Of a stretch of 50,610 nt of DNA, positions 43,023 to 50,517 are shown piece after piece. The notes under the pieces are model-generated. The model ran no database searches. It was not told the DNA's origin and worked only from the letters and a program-made list of their open reading frames with translations. Each line of letters starts with the position of its first letter. The stretch's first letter is position 1. The DNA is from AC2028 sp002373595 (GTDB lineage Bacteria > Bacillota > Clostridia > Lachnospirales > Lachnospiraceae): NCBI GenBank assembly GCA_946616365.1, contig CAMOIX010000015.1, positions 1 through 50,610 on the forward strand, written 5' to 3'. The position numbers and the translations under genes were made by a program.

Positions 43023-44357
43023 ATGAATTACGCGGAAAGTCTTGAATATCTGCAAAATGCATCTCCCCGCGGGATAAGGCCCGGACTTTCAAGGATAGAA
43101 GAACTCTTGAAAAGGCTCGGAAATCCTGAGAAAGAAGGCCGCTTTATACATATCGCGGGCACCAACGGCAAGGGAAGTACGCTTGCGTTTACATCGGAGA
43201 TACTGGCCTGCGAAGGACTTAAGGTCGGAAGGTTTATATCGCCCGAGCTCCGCGATGTGAGAGAGTGCATCCAGTCGGCCAAGGGACGCGGCACCTTCGA
43301 GATGATATCGAAACGCACCTTTGCGGAAGGCGTAAGTGAGATATCGGAAGCGGTCCGTGCTATGGAAGATGATGGATTAGAGTCTCCTACGAGATTTGAG
43401 ATACTTACCGCGCTGGCCTTTTGGTACTATGGGAAGAATAAATGTGATATCTCCGTCATAGAGACGGGAATGGGCGGAAGAGAAGACTCCACAAATGTCA
43501 TCCCAAGTCCGGAAGTCTGCATCATCACCCGCATAGGGATGGATCATATGAAATTCCTGGGCGATACGATAGCGGACATCGCAGGAGCCAAAGCAGGGAT
43601 CATAAAGCGCGGTGCGAGGGTCGTGACCGCAGATCAGGAGCCGGATGCTCTGAGAGTGATAAAGGCAGAGTATGAGAAGGTGAATGCCGGCGCCGATGGT
43701 CAGGGATTGACGATAGTATCCGGCATAAGCGATGCTAAATCATGCGATGGAACCTTGCACGCACGAAATATAAAATACGGTCTCAAGAAGCAGACCTTAG
43801 ACTTTGACGGATATAAGAAGCTCGAGATCTCGCTCGCCGGAGTATGGCAGATAGAGAATGCATGCCTTGCGGTGACAGCTGTGCAGGGGATCGCTTCGGA
43901 GGACTCGATAAGAGCAGGCCTTAAGCGTACAGTATGGCCGGGAAGATTATCTGTCCTCGCTGACAAGCCCCTCCTTATCATAGACGGTGCGCATAATGAG
44001 AATGCTGCAAGCAGGCTCGCAGAGAGTATAGAAGAGTATTTTACAAACAAGAGACTTATCTTTATAATGGGTATGCTCGCCGACAAGGAGTGCGATAAAG
44101 TCTGTGAGAGACTGTGCGGATATGCGGATCAGATATTCACGGTGCATACTCCGAATAATCCGAGAGCACTGCCCGCACTTGAACTGGCGAATATCATAAA
44201 GAATATAAATAAGAATGTGACTGCCTGCGACAGCGTATCGGAAGCTGTAGAGATGGCGAGACTTATGGCGGGCAGGGATGATGTGATATTGGCATTCGGA
44301 TCGCTCTCATATCTGGGGATACTCCTGGATATGAAGGAAGAAGGAAAGTTATGGTAG
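43023..44357 (+). CDS. folC: Dihydrofolate synthase/folylpolyglutamate synthase
   Basis: Mur-ligase-fold enzyme that adds Glu to dihydropteroate or folates. It shows GLSRIEELLKRLGNPEK, P-loop HIAGTNGKGS (about 42-51), SPELRDVRE, VIETGMGGREDSTNVI (about 146-161), ITRIGMDHMKFLG, and IIDGAHNENAA (about 319-329). At 444 residues it is normal. It starts two bases after the glycosyltransferase stop with no obvious independent Shine-Dalgarno, and overlaps folE by seven bases. It begins the folate group of the window. Confidence 0.95.
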   Translation: MNYAESLEYLQNASPRGIRPGLSRIEELLKRLGNPEKEGRFIHIAGTNGKGSTLAFTSEILACEGLKVGRFISPELRDVRECIQSAKGRGTFEMISKRTFAEGVSEISEAVRAMEDDGLESPTRFEILTALAFWYYGKNKCDISVIETGMGGREDSTNVIPSPEVCIITRIGMDHMKFLGDTIADIAGAKAGIIKRGARVVTADQEPDALRVIKAEYEKVNAGADGQGLTIVSGISDAKSCDGTLHARNIKYGLKKQTLDFDGYKKLEISLAGVWQIENACLAVTAVQGIASEDSIRAGLKRTVWPGRLSVLADKPLLIIDGAHNENAASRLAESIEEYFTNKRLIFIMGMLADKECDKVCERLCGYADQIFTVHTPNNPRALPALELANIIKNINKNVTACDSVSEAVEMARLMAGRDDVILAFGSLSYLGILLDMKEEGKLW

Positions 44358-44905
44358 ATCAGGAAAAAGTAAAGAAAGCCATAGAGCTTTTGATAGAGGG
44401 AATAGGAGAAGATCCTGCAAGGGAAGGCCTCGTTGATACTCCGGAGCGCGTGGCCAGGATGTATACAGAGCTGTGCGCAGGATATGATGATGATGCCAAG
44501 GTGCATCTTTCGAGGACTTTTACAGCTGAAGGATCGGAAGCTGTCATAGAGACCGGTATCACGTTTTATTCGCTCTGTGAGCATCACCTGATGCCGTTCT
44601 TTGGAGAGGTGAGCATAGCTTATATCCCGAATGGCAAGGTGGCGGGGTTAAGTAAGCTCGCGCGTACCGTCGAAGTATATGCCCGCAGACTCCGGATACA
44701 GGAGAGGATGACGGGTGAGATAGCGGATGCGATCATGGATGAACTCGGAGCCAAAGGCGTTCTCGTAGTCGTCAGAGCAGAGCATATGTGCATGTCCATG
44801 AGAGGTGTCAAGAAGCCCGGCACTCAGACGCTTACAACCGCATCGAGAGGTATACTCAGTGAGGATTCGCGACTTCGCGATGAGATACTCAAGATGATGA
44901 ATTAG
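44351..44905 (+). CDS. folE: GTP cyclohydrolase I
   Basis: First step of folate synthesis: GTP to 7,8-dihydroneopterin triphosphate. Zinc ligands lie in FYSLCEHHLMPFFGE (Cys and His, about 75-89) and in VVVRAEHMCMSMRG (about 138-151, second Cys). The sequence EDPAREGLVDTPERVARMY is canonical. The 184-residue protein is of usual size. AAGGAAAG in the end of folC serves as ribosome site, and the seven-base overlap gives coupling. Confidence 0.97.
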   Translation: MVDQEKVKKAIELLIEGIGEDPAREGLVDTPERVARMYTELCAGYDDDAKVHLSRTFTAEGSEAVIETGITFYSLCEHHLMPFFGEVSIAYIPNGKVAGLSKLARTVEVYARRLRIQERMTGEIADAIMDELGAKGVLVVVRAEHMCMSMRGVKKPGTQTLTTASRGILSEDSRLRDEILKMMN

Positions 44906-44909
44906 ACAC

Positions 44910-44937
44910 TTGTTTTTTATTTATTCTATTGTATACT
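44910..44937 (+). promoter_or_regulatory. Putative promoter of PAP2-family gene
   Basis: TTGTTT at 44910-44915, 16-base spacer, TATACT at 44932-44937, then nine bases to ATG at 44947 with no Shine-Dalgarno. It implies a leaderless transcript within the folate cluster. Confidence 0.5.
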
Positions 44938-44946
44938 AATCGTTGT

Positions 44947-45651
44947 ATGACTATGAAAGAGAAACTGATAAACTTTTATGAGAGGACCAAACACGGCATT
45001 CCGGCGATAATCTATACCGCTATCTATATGCTGTGGTTCACATATCTTGAGAAGACGATCACCCGTCCGGATACGATCATCCATACCGTATTTGACGATA
45101 AGATCCCGTTTATCCCTGTGTTTGTTATACCTTATTTCCTCTGGTTCGGGTATGTCGTCATTAATGTCATCATCATAGGCATTCTCGATAAGGATGAATT
45201 CAACAAGATGTTTATACTGCTTGCTACGGGTATGACGGTATTCCTTGTGATCTCCACGATCTGGCCGAACGGTCATGACCTCCGCCCCAATATCGCATAT
45301 ATCAATGCAACCGGAGGCAATGTCTTCACGAGAATGATCGCCAATCTCTACAGCACCGATACACCGACCAATCTCTGGCCGAGTATCCATGTTTACAATT
45401 CGCTTGGGATCCACTTCGCACTCACCCACTGCCCTAAGACACGTAAGTATACGGCTGTGCGTGTGGGAAGTCTCATCCTCTGCACTTCGATAATCCTTTC
45501 GACCATGTTTATCAAGCAGCATTCCGTATTTGATGTTGCGACAGGTATACTTCTCGCTATCATTATGTACTGCCTCATCTATCCGATGAATATGCTCGGC
45601 GCGATCAAGGCTGCCCATGAGAGAAGAAAACTCGAGAAGAATCTCGACTGA
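44947..45651 (+). CDS. PAP2-family membrane phosphatase
   Basis: A 234-residue protein with about six spans. The second conserved motif is WPSIHVYNSLGIHFAL (Ser-x-His type, about 143-158) and the third is MFIKQHSVFDVATG (His...Asp, about 186-199). Enzymes of this type dephosphorylate lipid phosphates such as phosphatidate or undecaprenyl diphosphate. The first Lys/Arg motif is not clearly recognised, so activity is likely but not certain. ATG at 44947 is the first Met after the promoter; 44953 is an alternative. An upstream TTG at 44929 is part of the promoter and was not used. Confidence 0.82.
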   Translation: MTMKEKLINFYERTKHGIPAIIYTAIYMLWFTYLEKTITRPDTIIHTVFDDKIPFIPVFVIPYFLWFGYVVINVIIIGILDKDEFNKMFILLATGMTVFLVISTIWPNGHDLRPNIAYINATGGNVFTRMIANLYSTDTPTNLWPSIHVYNSLGIHFALTHCPKTRKYTAVRVGSLILCTSIILSTMFIKQHSVFDVATGILLAIIMYCLIYPMNMLGAIKAAHERRKLEKNLD

Positions 45652-45668
45652 TCAGGAAAGGGGGACGT

Positions 45669-46043
45669 ATGGAATTCAACGAGAGAAAAAGATGGGTATT
45701 TTTGGGACTGCCCTTTACTTTCACGGTATATCACCTTCGTGAGGATATGATCACGATATCTCAGGGATTTTTCAAGAAGATAGAAAATGACTGCTATATG
45801 TACAAGGTACAGGATGTGGAGCTCACTGCGAGTTTCATGGAGAGGATAGTCGGCATCGGTACCGTCAAGTGCTTCACCGGAGATACGACTCATTCCCAGC
45901 TCGTCATAGAGCATGTAAAGAAAGCAAGAGAGATCAAGGAGTTCATCCTTAAGTACTCCGAGGAAGCGAGACTTAAGAGACGTACCGTGAATATGCTCGA
46001 CATCGGTACCGGTGAAATGAACGATATAGACGATATGGTATGA
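45669..46043 (+). CDS. PH-domain (YdbS-like) protein
   Basis: A 124-residue protein. Residues about 5-90 follow the bacterial PH-like pattern (bPH2, as in YdbS): strands VYHLREDMITISQGFF and DCYMYKVQDVELTASFMERI, VGIGTVKCFTGD and a helix VKKAREIKEFIL. No membrane span remains, unlike YdbS proteins. The tail (about 100-124) is polar and acidic. AAAGGGGG precedes ATG. It sits 17 bases after the PAP2 gene, so the two may be one transcript with a membrane-related role; function is unknown. Confidence 0.65.
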   Translation: MEFNERKRWVFLGLPFTFTVYHLREDMITISQGFFKKIENDCYMYKVQDVELTASFMERIVGIGTVKCFTGDTTHSQLVIEHVKKAREIKEFILKYSEEARLKRRTVNMLDIGTGEMNDIDDMV

Positions 46044-46046
46044 TAG

Positions 46047-46071
46047 TTTCGCCCGGTTTTTCCGGGCGAAA
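46047..46071 (+). terminator. Symmetric hairpin after PH-domain gene
   Basis: TTTCGCCCGG, five-T loop, CCGGGCGAAA: ten perfect pairs starting four bases after the stop. No T-run follows on either strand, so it could be a weak terminator, attenuator or processing site ahead of folP. Confidence 0.6.
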
Positions 46072-46095
46072 TCCGTATAAAGGCATTTAAAGGAG

Positions 46096-46989
46096 TTGAC
46101 TGTCATGAAGATAGGCTCACGTGATTTTGACTTAAGCGGAAACAGAACATATATAATGGGCATCCTCAATGTCACTCCGGATTCTTTTTCTGACGGAGGG
46201 AGATTTCTTTCAAGTGACGGATGGTCGCTTGATATAAAGGCTGTCATCGAGCATGTGGAAAGTATGATAGATGACGGAGCAGATATCATCGATATCGGTG
46301 GAGAGTCCACACGCCCCGGACATGCAAGGGTTTCGGAGGATGAGGAGAGGAGCAGAGTGCTCCCTGTCATAGACGCCATCAGGAAAGTCAGCGACATCCC
46401 GATATCTCTGGATACGACCAAGGTAAATGTAGCGAGAGCGGGTATCGCTTGCGGAGCGGATCTTATCAATGATGTCAGCGGACTGCATGCGGACGGACTC
46501 GCCAAACTGATAGCGGGAAGTAAGATACCGTGCGTCATAATGCATGACGGACAGTATTTCAATAATGATACTTATACAGGCGCCGGCACAGCGGATGAAA
46601 GCGATACACCGCAGAAAGCATATGTGCGCCGCGTAAGAGCGGAACTGGACGAATGTGTGAAGATCGCCGATGAAGCGGGTATATCCAGGGATAAGATAAT
46701 ACTCGATCCGGGCATCGGCTTCGGCAAGGACTACAGACAGAATCTCAGCATACTCGGTAATCTCGAGACGCTCATGGAGGATTTGGATCTTCCGATGCTG
46801 CTCGCCTGCTCGAGGAAGTCAGTTATAGGCAGCGCGCTCGGAGATGTGCCAACGGATAAGAGACTGGAGGGGACTCTGATCACGTCGGCACTTGCCACGC
46901 TGGCGGGAATACCGATGGTAAGAGTCCATGATGTGCGGGAGAATGCAGCAGCGATAAGGATGGCGAGAGCACTTCGGACGGTGAGATGA
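46096..46989 (+). CDS. folP: Dihydropteroate synthase
   Basis: Joins p-aminobenzoate to dihydropterin diphosphate; the sulfonamide target. Signatures are MGILNVTPDSFSDGG (about 17-31), IIDIGGESTRPG (about 62-73), the Asp in SLDTTKVNVA, LINDVSGLH and ILDPGIGFGKD (about 201-211). At 297 residues it is of usual length. AAAGGAG precedes ATG. It belongs with folC/folE upstream and folBK 50 bases downstream. Confidence 0.96.
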   Translation: MTVMKIGSRDFDLSGNRTYIMGILNVTPDSFSDGGRFLSSDGWSLDIKAVIEHVESMIDDGADIIDIGGESTRPGHARVSEDEERSRVLPVIDAIRKVSDIPISLDTTKVNVARAGIACGADLINDVSGLHADGLAKLIAGSKIPCVIMHDGQYFNNDTYTGAGTADESDTPQKAYVRRVRAELDECVKIADEAGISRDKIILDPGIGFGKDYRQNLSILGNLETLMEDLDLPMLLACSRKSVIGSALGDVPTDKRLEGTLITSALATLAGIPMVRVHDVRENAAAIRMARALRTVR

Positions 46990-47039
46990 AACAGTTGGCA
47001 CCCCGTTGTCTTGGATGAACGGATAAAAGGGAGAAGGAT

Positions 47040-47870
47040 ATGAGAAGAGATACGCTGAAAGTAAGGGAATTAAAAGTATTTGCTCATCACGGAGTATTCT
47101 ATGAGGAGAATATCGACGGTCAGAATTTCTATGTCAATCTCGATGCATGCTTTGATATGACTGCGGCAGGAGCGACAGATGACCTTGATAAGACTGTCAA
47201 TTACAGCACTCTCTGCGACTTTATCTGTGAGTGGATGAATGAGAATACATACAGTCTCATTGAGGCTGTTGCATATAATCTCGGACGTGTGATCATGAAG
47301 AATTATTCCGTCATCAGGAAGCTCACTCTCGAGATCAGGAAGCCCGAAGCTCCCATTAATCATGAGTTTGGATCGGTATCCGCGGAGATAGTATTTGAGA
47401 GGACCAGAGCATTCCTTTCGCTCGGATCCAACATGGGAGACAGGAGAGCGTACATCGAGAAAGCACTCAAACTGCTCAAGGAGACTGACGGCATATCACT
47501 TGTTAATGAATCATCCGTCATAGAGACCGTTCCTTACGGCAAGACGGATCAGGACAACTTCCTCAATCAGGCGGTGGAGATCAGTACGGTACTCAGTCCG
47601 AGGGAGCTCCTTATGGCTGTCCATAATATCGAGAATGCATGCGACAGAGTGCGCCATGAGCACTGGGGACCCAGGACTCTTGATATCGATATCCTCTTCT
47701 ATGGAAATACGATACTTAACGAGTCATATCTCCAGATCCCTCATCCCGATATCATAAACAGGGAGTTTGTATTAAGGCCCATGTGCGAGATAGCACCGTA
47801 CTTCGTACATCCTGCAAGAGGACTTACGATGAAGGATATGCTCGGTATGCTGGATGACAGAGGGCTTTGA
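47040..47870 (+). CDS. folBK: Fused dihydroneopterin aldolase/HPPK
   Basis: A 276-residue bifunctional protein. Residues 1-118 are FolB (KVFAHHGVFYEENIDGQNFYVN with the active-site region, then TVNYSTLCDFICEWM and RKPEAPINHEFGSVSAEI). Residues about 122-276 are FolK, 6-hydroxymethyl-7,8-dihydropterin pyrophosphokinase, with AFLSLGSNMGDRRAYIEKAL, QDNFLNQAVEI and HWGPRTLDIDILFYG. The two catalyse consecutive steps before FolP, and fusion as here is known in other Firmicutes. GGAGAAGGAT precedes ATG. It ends just before the HipB operators. Confidence 0.95.
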   Translation: MRRDTLKVRELKVFAHHGVFYEENIDGQNFYVNLDACFDMTAAGATDDLDKTVNYSTLCDFICEWMNENTYSLIEAVAYNLGRVIMKNYSVIRKLTLEIRKPEAPINHEFGSVSAEIVFERTRAFLSLGSNMGDRRAYIEKALKLLKETDGISLVNESSVIETVPYGKTDQDNFLNQAVEISTVLSPRELLMAVHNIENACDRVRHEHWGPRTLDIDILFYGNTILNESYLQIPHPDIINREFVLRPMCEIAPYFVHPARGLTMKDMLGMLDDRGL

Positions 47871-47883
47871 GTCAAATATAAAA

Positions 47884-47901
47884 TATACCCTATAGGGTAT
47901 A
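47884..47901. promoter_or_regulatory. Operator-like palindrome 1 for hipBST
   Basis: Perfect 18-base palindrome TATACCC-TATA-GGGTATA, 14 bases after the folBK stop. It shares its TAnACCC/GGGTAnA half-sites with the palindromes at 47935 and 47976. Confidence 0.75.
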
Positions 47902-47920
47902 AAAATATTAAAAATGAAGT

Positions 47921-47966
47921 AAAATACATCAATTTACACCCTATCGGGTACAAATTGATGTATTTT
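47921..47966 (+). terminator. Large hairpin enclosing operator 2
   Basis: Perfect 15-base arms (AAAATACATCAATTT at 47921-47935 and its complement at 47952-47966) flank the second operator-like site; inside it four more pairs (ACCC/GGGT) can form around a tetraloop. T-rich sequence follows, so it may end folBK transcription. The stem itself is A/T-rich. Confidence 0.65.
47935..47952. promoter_or_regulatory. Operator-like palindrome 2 for hipBST
   Basis: TACACCC-TATC-GGGTACA, one mismatch per half-site from palindrome 1. It sits in the loop of the large hairpin. Its centre is about 51 bases from site 1 and 41 from site 3, near whole numbers of helical turns. Confidence 0.65.
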
Positions 47967-47975
47967 TATTGATTT

Positions 47976-47993
47976 TATACCCGAAGAGGTATA
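47976..47993. promoter_or_regulatory. Operator-like palindrome 3 overlapping the hipB promoter
   Basis: TATACCC-GAAG-AGGTATA. It overlaps a -10-like TATAAA at 47990-47995, which is eight bases before the hipB ATG with no Shine-Dalgarno. Binding here would block transcription, the usual antitoxin autorepression layout. Confidence 0.7.
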
Positions 47994-48003
47994 AAATGGC
48001 ATT

Positions 48004-48225
48004 ATGAATGAAATCGGAGAGTTTGTTAAGAAAAGAAGAAAAGAAGCAGGCTTAACTCAGGAGGAATTCGCTATCAGATCCGGGCTGGGTCTTCGCTTTG
48101 TACGCGAATTGGAACAAGGTAAGGAAACTGTTCGTCTGGACAAGGTCAACCAGGCATTGCGGATGTTTGGCATGCAGGCGGTTCCGGGCGAGATGAAACG
48201 AAAGAGGTCCGATGATGAGCAGTGA
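48004..48225 (+). CDS. hipB: HipB-like antitoxin/repressor
   Basis: A 73-residue XRE-type helix-turn-helix protein: FVKKRRKEAGLTQEEFAIRSGLGLRFVRELEQGKETVRLDKVNQAL (about residues 8-53), the characteristic HipB sequence with the RELEQGK segment. In two- and three-gene Hip systems HipB binds the operator and represses the operon. Three operator-like sites lie upstream. The start at 48004 has no Shine-Dalgarno and is immediately downstream of a -10-like sequence. Its stop lies inside the next gene (14-base overlap), so translation is coupled. Confidence 0.88.
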   Translation: MNEIGEFVKKRRKEAGLTQEEFAIRSGLGLRFVRELEQGKETVRLDKVNQALRMFGMQAVPGEMKRKRSDDEQ

Positions 48226-48553
48226 TAGCGAATTTCGAAAAGGCAGAGTTTATGTGCAAAACAGATACGCCGGAGTGATCGAAGAGACAGAGGATGGATA
48301 TAGATTTACATATGATCCGGAGTATTTGGAGCAGGAAAAACCTCTTCCTATATGCATCAATATGCCTTGCAAAAAAGAATGTTACGAATCGGAGAGCTTA
48401 TTTCCTTTTTTTGACGGATTGATTCCTGAGGGATGGCTCCTTGATGTATCTGCAAAAAACTGGAAAATAGACAGCGAGGACAGATTTGGATTGCTGATGG
48501 TTTGCTGTGAGGACTGTATCGGTGATGTTACTGTCAGTGGGGGATGCGGATGA
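48212..48553 (+). CDS. hipS: HipS-like protein (HipA N-subdomain-1 as a separate gene)
   Basis: A 113-residue protein equal to the N-terminal subdomain of HipA alone: strands GRVYVQNRYAGVIEE and GYRFTYDPEY, the FFDGLIPEGWLLDV motif (about 66-79), then a DRFGLLMVCCEDCIGDV end. In the HipBST system of E. coli O127 this piece is a free antitoxin, HipS, that blocks the toxin; a Trp there reaches the active site. Here W75 (EGWLL) and W84 are candidates. AGAGG precedes its ATG, which overlaps hipB; it also overlaps hipT. A split HipA by frameshift is unlikely because each gene has its own start and overlap. Confidence 0.82.
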   Translation: MMSSDSEFRKGRVYVQNRYAGVIEETEDGYRFTYDPEYLEQEKPLPICINMPCKKECYESESLFPFFDGLIPEGWLLDVSAKNWKIDSEDRFGLLMVCCEDCIGDVTVSGGCG

Positions 48554-49536
48554 TGAGGTGTTTATATTGCGGAAAGACAATAGAGGCATCTGCATCGGAT
48601 GAGGAGAAGAAGAATCTTTGGCATTCGAAGTGTGTTAAAGCATTTTTCAAGACAGATGAGATGCCGGAGATAAATGTCAGTAAAAAGGAATTGGAAGCAT
48701 TAACCATTGAGACTGTGAGCAAAGGCTTGACCGTTCCCGGCGTGCAGAAGAAACTGTCGCTCCATCTTTCGAAAACTGATGACAGACCCAGACTTACGAT
48801 AGTAGATTATCCGACAGGATATATTCTCAAACCGCAGAGCGAAGGATATGCGGCGCTGCCCGAAGCAGAAGCGTTTGCTATGAAACTCGCTGAGAAGTGC
48901 GGGATTAAGACGGTGCCTAATGCACTGGTAAAACTGCAAAGACAAAAAGGGGCACCCTTAGCGTATATCACAAAACGAGTGGATAGAGTGACAAATCCTG
49001 ATGGAACGGAAATGTATGCGATGGAGGATTGCTGTCAGCTTGGACTCAGATTAACGCGAGATAAGTATAAGAGTTCGTATGAAAAGGTTGGAAAGATCGT
49101 TTCGGAGAATTCGTATAATCCCGGAACGGATATGGCTGAATTGTACACGAGATTGATTTTTTGTTTCCTGATAGGAAATTCGGATATGCATCTTAAGAAC
49201 TTTTCGCTTATAGAGGATAGACCGGGATCAAGAAAGTTCTCGCTTTCGCCGGCGTATGATCTGTTGCCGGTGAATGTTATAGTGCCTGAAGATCAGGAAG
49301 AGATGGCTCTTTCGCTGAATGGGAAAAAGCGAAATATCACCAGAAATGATTTCCTGAAATATGCTGAAAGCCAAGGGATCAGTTCGGCGGCTGCCAAAAA
49401 GATGATGGATAATCTTTTGAATATGAAGCCAACGATGGTAGAATACCTGGAAAAGAGTTATATGCCGGAGGATATGAAGGAAAAAGAGAAAGAACTGATC
49501 GAGGCCAGATTTGCAAGATTGGGCAGAGGGCTTTGA
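48544..49536 (+). CDS. hipT: HipT-like toxin kinase with N-terminal Cys/His motif
   Basis: A 330-residue kinase lacking the HipA N-subdomain, as HipT does. The Gly-rich loop is GLTVPGVQKK (61-70), the ATP lysine lies in YILKP (K96), the catalytic loop is GNSDMHLKN (211-219, D214) and metal Asp D239 is in SPAYDLLPV. In E. coli HipT the loop carries an SIS autophosphorylation motif; here it reads TVP, so one phosphosite is Thr and the other is Pro. The first 30 residues hold C6, C9, H27 and C30 (MRCLYCG ... HSKC), a likely zinc site. HipT of E. coli phosphorylates tryptophanyl-tRNA synthetase; the target here is unknown. ATGs at 48544, 48550 and 48553 are alternatives. The stop abuts the convergent gene's stop. 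Confidence 0.85.
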   Translation: MRMMRCLYCGKTIEASASDEEKKNLWHSKCVKAFFKTDEMPEINVSKKELEALTIETVSKGLTVPGVQKKLSLHLSKTDDRPRLTIVDYPTGYILKPQSEGYAALPEAEAFAMKLAEKCGIKTVPNALVKLQRQKGAPLAYITKRVDRVTNPDGTEMYAMEDCCQLGLRLTRDKYKSSYEKVGKIVSENSYNPGTDMAELYTRLIFCFLIGNSDMHLKNFSLIEDRPGSRKFSLSPAYDLLPVNVIVPEDQEEMALSLNGKKRNITRNDFLKYAESQGISSAAAKKMMDNLLNMKPTMVEYLEKSYMPEDMKEKEKELIEARFARLGRGL

Positions 49537-50043
49537 TCAGGACAGGTTGCTTGGGATATGCTTCAGGCATGCGTTTGCAGCGATGCCGATGAAGAGTCCT
49601 GTGATGATCCCTGACAGTATGAGATAGGGGAGATAAGCGATAAGCCCCGCTGTCTGCAACAGGAACAGAGCGACGATCAGCTGAAAAATATTATGTATCA
49701 TTCCTCCCGCGCAGCTTATGAGCGGGAGGTTTTTCTTTTTGAGAAAAGCATCGAGCATGCTCTCCGATATGAGGCAGGCGAAACCGCCGCCGAGACTGTA
49801 TGCGAAACTGACAGCTTGACCGAAGAGAAGTGATGCTATCACGATGCGGAGGAAGAGTATAACGGATGCTTCCTTCGTGCCGAGCTTCCTGAGTGCGATG
49901 AGTGTGATGAAATTAGCCAGACCCAGGCGTATACCGGGGATGGGCACCGGAACGGGAATAAGGGACTCTATGCCGTAGAGCGCAAGGGCTGCGGCAGTGA
50001 GCATTCCGAGGTATGCGATTTTGCGGATGTTGGTGTTCTTCAT
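49537..50043 (-). CDS. Gx transporter family / heptaprenyl diphosphate synthase component I-like
   Basis: A 168-residue protein with five or six spans. The family signature is seen in KIAYLGMLTAAALALYGIES, IPGIRLGLANFI (about 35-46) and SLGGGFACLISESMLDAF. The annotation as heptaprenyl diphosphate synthase component I is historic; the fold suggests an ECF-like substrate-binding membrane protein. It starts six bases after the NusG-II gene stop with no separate ribosome site, so it is coupled to it. Substrate unknown. Confidence 0.85.
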   Translation of the reverse strand: MKNTNIRKIAYLGMLTAAALALYGIESLIPVPVPIPGIRLGLANFITLIALRKLGTKEASVILFLRIVIASLLFGQAVSFAYSLGGGFACLISESMLDAFLKKKNLPLISCAGGMIHNIFQLIVALFLLQTAGLIAYLPYLILSGIITGLFIGIAANACLKHIPSNLS

Positions 50044-50049
50044 GTTTTA

Positions 50050-50502
50050 TCAGTAGGTCACAGCGTCGACGTCTGTGGAAGAAGCCTGCGCTCCTGCGGT
50101 TGGAGCATCACGCCGTATTTCTATGACCAGTTCGGAGGGCAGGCAGACTATCGGTACCTGAGAGGCAGAATGGATATGTCCCATCTTCATGCAGAGCTTA
50201 TCGGGGCAGTCGGCATTGGTTACGCATATACCTTCAGGGGTTATGTTGATAGTATTGGTTAAGCCACCACGTCCGGTGATCGTGAAAGAGGTGCTATTTG
50301 CAGGATCAGATGCTGCGGTGTTTACGTTGACGGACTGATCCAGGGAGACCGTCCGAACGAGTTCACCCTGACTGTATATATACGCCGTATATCCTGTACT
50401 GTGCCCGCCGAAGCGCGAATATCCTATCCATGCGATCGATATGATGGATACGCACAGCAGTATGAACATTATCATCTTTTCGTTTCGGCTCAGCATTTTC
50501 AT
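50050..50502 (-). CDS. NusG domain II-containing membrane-anchored protein
   Basis: A 150-residue protein: one N-terminal membrane segment (about 10-27, MIMFILLCVSIISIAWIG) followed by a NusG domain II-like beta domain with TAYIYSQGELVRTVSLD (about 37-53) and GICVTNADCPDKLCMKMG (about 90-107, two Cys). This pair with a Gx transporter gene is common in Clostridia, often near redox and flavin genes. Its role is unknown. ATG at 50502 has no Shine-Dalgarno, and TAAAAT lies nine bases upstream. Confidence 0.83.
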   Translation of the reverse strand: MKMLSRNEKMIMFILLCVSIISIAWIGYSRFGGHSTGYTAYIYSQGELVRTVSLDQSVNVNTAASDPANSTSFTITGRGGLTNTINITPEGICVTNADCPDKLCMKMGHIHSASQVPIVCLPSELVIEIRRDAPTAGAQASSTDVDAVTY

Positions 50503-50511
50503 ACCAGACGC

Positions 50512-50517
50512 ATTTTA
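50512..50517 (-). promoter_or_regulatory. -10-like hexamer nine bases before NusG-II start
   Basis: TAAAAT on the minus strand, nine bases from ATG with no Shine-Dalgarno between; the -35 region is poor. The remaining 50518-50610 shows no gene. Confidence 0.4.

Noticed and set aside
48212..49536. A single hipA gene split by a frameshift
   Set aside because: Both frames have own ATGs, overlapping stops and family-specific ends, and the kinase has its own Cys/His N-terminal segment, matching the HipBST arrangement.
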